DNA of 64,000 nucleotides, from NCBI GenBank assembly GCA_949126835.1, contig OX421507.1, forward strand, positions 33,276,082-33,340,081, given 5' to 3'. A program made the position numbers and the translations under genes. The notes under the pieces are model-generated. The model was given only the letters and a program-made list of their open reading frames with translations, searched no databases and had not been told where the DNA came from. This document shows, in pieces, positions 54,101-57,100 of the stretch (within the stretch, counting starts at the first letter, position 1; every line of letters starts with the position of its first letter). The stretch comes from Anisus vortex (Eukaryota > Mollusca > Gastropoda > Planorbidae).

Positions 54101-57100
54101 AATCTTTTTTTGTGGAGGGTGGGGTTCATTTTTCTTTCTGTAATGCATTTAGAGCAGGGATGTGCAAAAGATGGCCCATGGACCACAACTTGTCCTGCCA
54201 AGCCTCTTAGAGTGGCCCCCATAGAGGTTTTCACAGCAATTTGTTTCTAATTAGTTTTAAACATATTTAGAATGTGTGGCCCATCTTGTTGTAGTGAATT
54301 CAATTAGACTAAAATTAATTGCATGCTCCTGACTTAGAGCAATGATAAAATAATAGCACTAGCAAGATGTGATCTAATATTGCAAAAACCATTGTGGGAA
54401 CAAAAAATAGAACAATAGAACAGAGCAAAACATTAATGTATCAACTTATACTAAACATGACTGAGGGGAATATTGGACAGAGTTTGGATGTGGGAACTTG
54501 GTGAATAGATAGAATATAGATAGAATATAGATAGAATATAGATAGAATATAGATAGAATATAGATAGAATATAGATAGAATATAGATAGAATATAGATAG
54601 AATATAGATAGAATATAGATAGAATATAGATAGAATATAGATAGAATATAGATAGAATATAGATAGAATATAGATAGAATATAGATAGAATATAGATAGA
54701 ATATAGATAGAATATAGATAGAATATAGATAGAATATAGATAGAATATAGATAGAATATAGATAGAATATAGATAGAATATAGATAGAATATAGATAGAA
54801 TATAGATAGAATATAGATAGAATATAGATAGAATATAGATAGAATATAGATAGAATATAGATAGAATATAGATAGAATATAGATAGAATATAGATAGAAT
54901 ATAGATAGAATATAGATAGAATATAGATAGAATATAGATAGAATATAGATAGAATATAGATAGAATATAGATAGAATATAGATAGAATATAGATAGAATA
55001 TAGATAGAATATAGATAAAATATAGATAGAATATAGATAGAATATAGATAGAATATAGATAGAATATAGATAAAATATAGATAGAATATAGATAGAATAT
55101 AGATAGAATATAGATAGAATATAGATAGAATATAGATAGAATATAGATAGAATATAGATAGAATATAGATAGAATATAGATAAAATATAGATAGAATATA
55201 GATAAAATATAGATAAAATATAGATAAAATATAGATAGAATATAGATAAAATATAGATCGAATATAGATCGAATATAGATCGAATATAGATCGAATATAC
55301 CATAAACAGGGGTCGGCATGCAAAGCAATGTGTCCCTTACCGCTTTCTGCTGTACCAATGTATGCCTCTCCTCCATCTCCTTCCTCTCTACCTTGGCCTT
55401 GGTACTTAACTCCTCTACCTGGAACAAACATTTGAGAAGAAAGACATAGTAATATACTTCCGTTGTGGGACCTTCAAAACAATCAATAATGCTGGAAGAT
55501 AGAGAGAAAACTTTTGATGGGGACATAGAGTCTGGGACATTGATGGCTACATTGATAAAGTCATGTCAGTTAATTAATACATCACTTTGTTGGTTAAAGA
55601 AAAAAAACGAGACCCCCCAAAAAAATAGATTTTCCAGTTTATCATATTGATATATTATTCAATTTGTTATCAAGTAAATGTAAAATGTAAAAAAAACTAG
55701 AATAATACAAGTAAGTATATCAGTAAAGGAAAGGCAACAGAACTTCACTCACCTGGCCTGCAATGTCCTTCATATATGTGGTTTCCAAATCTCTGAAAAG
55801 GTCATGACCTTGATGGAAAAATGTATTTTGTGCATGCATGAAAGACAACATCTGAAATGGAAAAAAAAAATATATAAATTTTGAGGTTACAACATAATAT
55901 GCACATTTTTATAGACATACATTTTTATAGCTAATAGCTCAATCGCTATCAACCATCAAGAAGCAGACTGGTGTAGGTGCCTCAAAAAGTAATGAAAATT
56001 TGGATTGCTAACTAAAAGCCACTAAACCTAACCAATAAACTCAGCCTCTTCTTCCATAAATTTGATAGTCAAAATTTAGTTGTCTGAGCAGATTTAAAAA
56101 CCAATATTGGGACTTTTTAAAAATTTCTAGTATATTTTATTATCCACGCTTGTTTAATCATGCCCTTACTCAGTAGACTGTCATCTCTAATCTAAATTGC
56201 AAACTGCAATCACTGTTCTGTAAAGTACAGTAGAAAACCAGCTATTGGAAATACAGTCACTCTAAACTATTCTATCTTTTCATGAGAAGTATGTAGTGCG
56301 AAGTGTCCTCATTTGAATAGTTTTAGTATTCTTGTAGCTCTCCTTGAAGGTGAACCATTAATATTTGTTCTGAGTCTTATGAATCTGTTTTGAATGTGAC
56401 TGTATCAATGCTATTATTCATTATTTAACAATTTTTTGTGTCAATTATATTAAATAATAATAATATTAATAATATTTGTATAGAGCAGCCAACAAACATA
56501 ATGTAAGCTCAGAGTCCATATTCCTGCACAACATTTATTATATAGAGTGGTGACTATTATATTCATTTTAAAGGTGTTCATCAATCTACAACTGTTCTTG
56601 AATGACCATATAACAAACATTAAACAAACCCTAGATGGCAGCTATTCTTCTCAGCTTATAAAATATATATATAAAGAATTAATGTGTAAGAATATGAGCA
56701 TTCATGTATATTACAACTAGATCATACAGAGGACAACTAAACATGAACTGATGTCAGGGGTTTTACCGGATACCTTTTCACAAAATACTAAACATATTCC
56801 CATTCTTCCAAGTTTCCAACACGTGTGAAAATTGGATATATTGCTAAACATGTTAGGCATTCATTTATTTTATACCAGACAGTCTACTGAAATACCAGAC
56901 TAAACATATCACATGACAACCCTGACATAGATAGTCAGAAACTTCAACTGTCCTTTTGGAAGGTTTAACAATGACAAGTAGCTTTAAAAAAAAGAAAAAA
57001 TTTAAGATTATGTCCCTCAAATGACAAAAAAGGGACACAGTAAAATTAGAGATTTCTTATTAGATGTTCAATAAAGACTTTATAGTGTAGTGGAACTCAC

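Larger units (their letters stand above)
21691..55340 (-). other. ACAP: Giant ACAP intron, 33.6 kb, containing an antisense gene
   Basis: Both flanking exons are phase 0 and encode adjacent pieces of the BAR-to-PH junction (QQKA, then DLSTSS). The interval is therefore one intron unless a linker exon is hidden. It contains seven or more tandem arrays, SINEs, hAT-like MITEs, a LINE end and the complete plus-strand LRR coding region. The stretch 21691-22726 holds only a weak tRNA-like relic near 21990-22060. Confidence 0.8.

Noticed and set aside
54441..55526. Long minus-strand frames rich in Tyr, Ile and Ser through the 11-bp array
   Set aside because: Three frames are open at once because of the unit. 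Only the short piece 55341-55418 is a real exon, in the ACAP frame.
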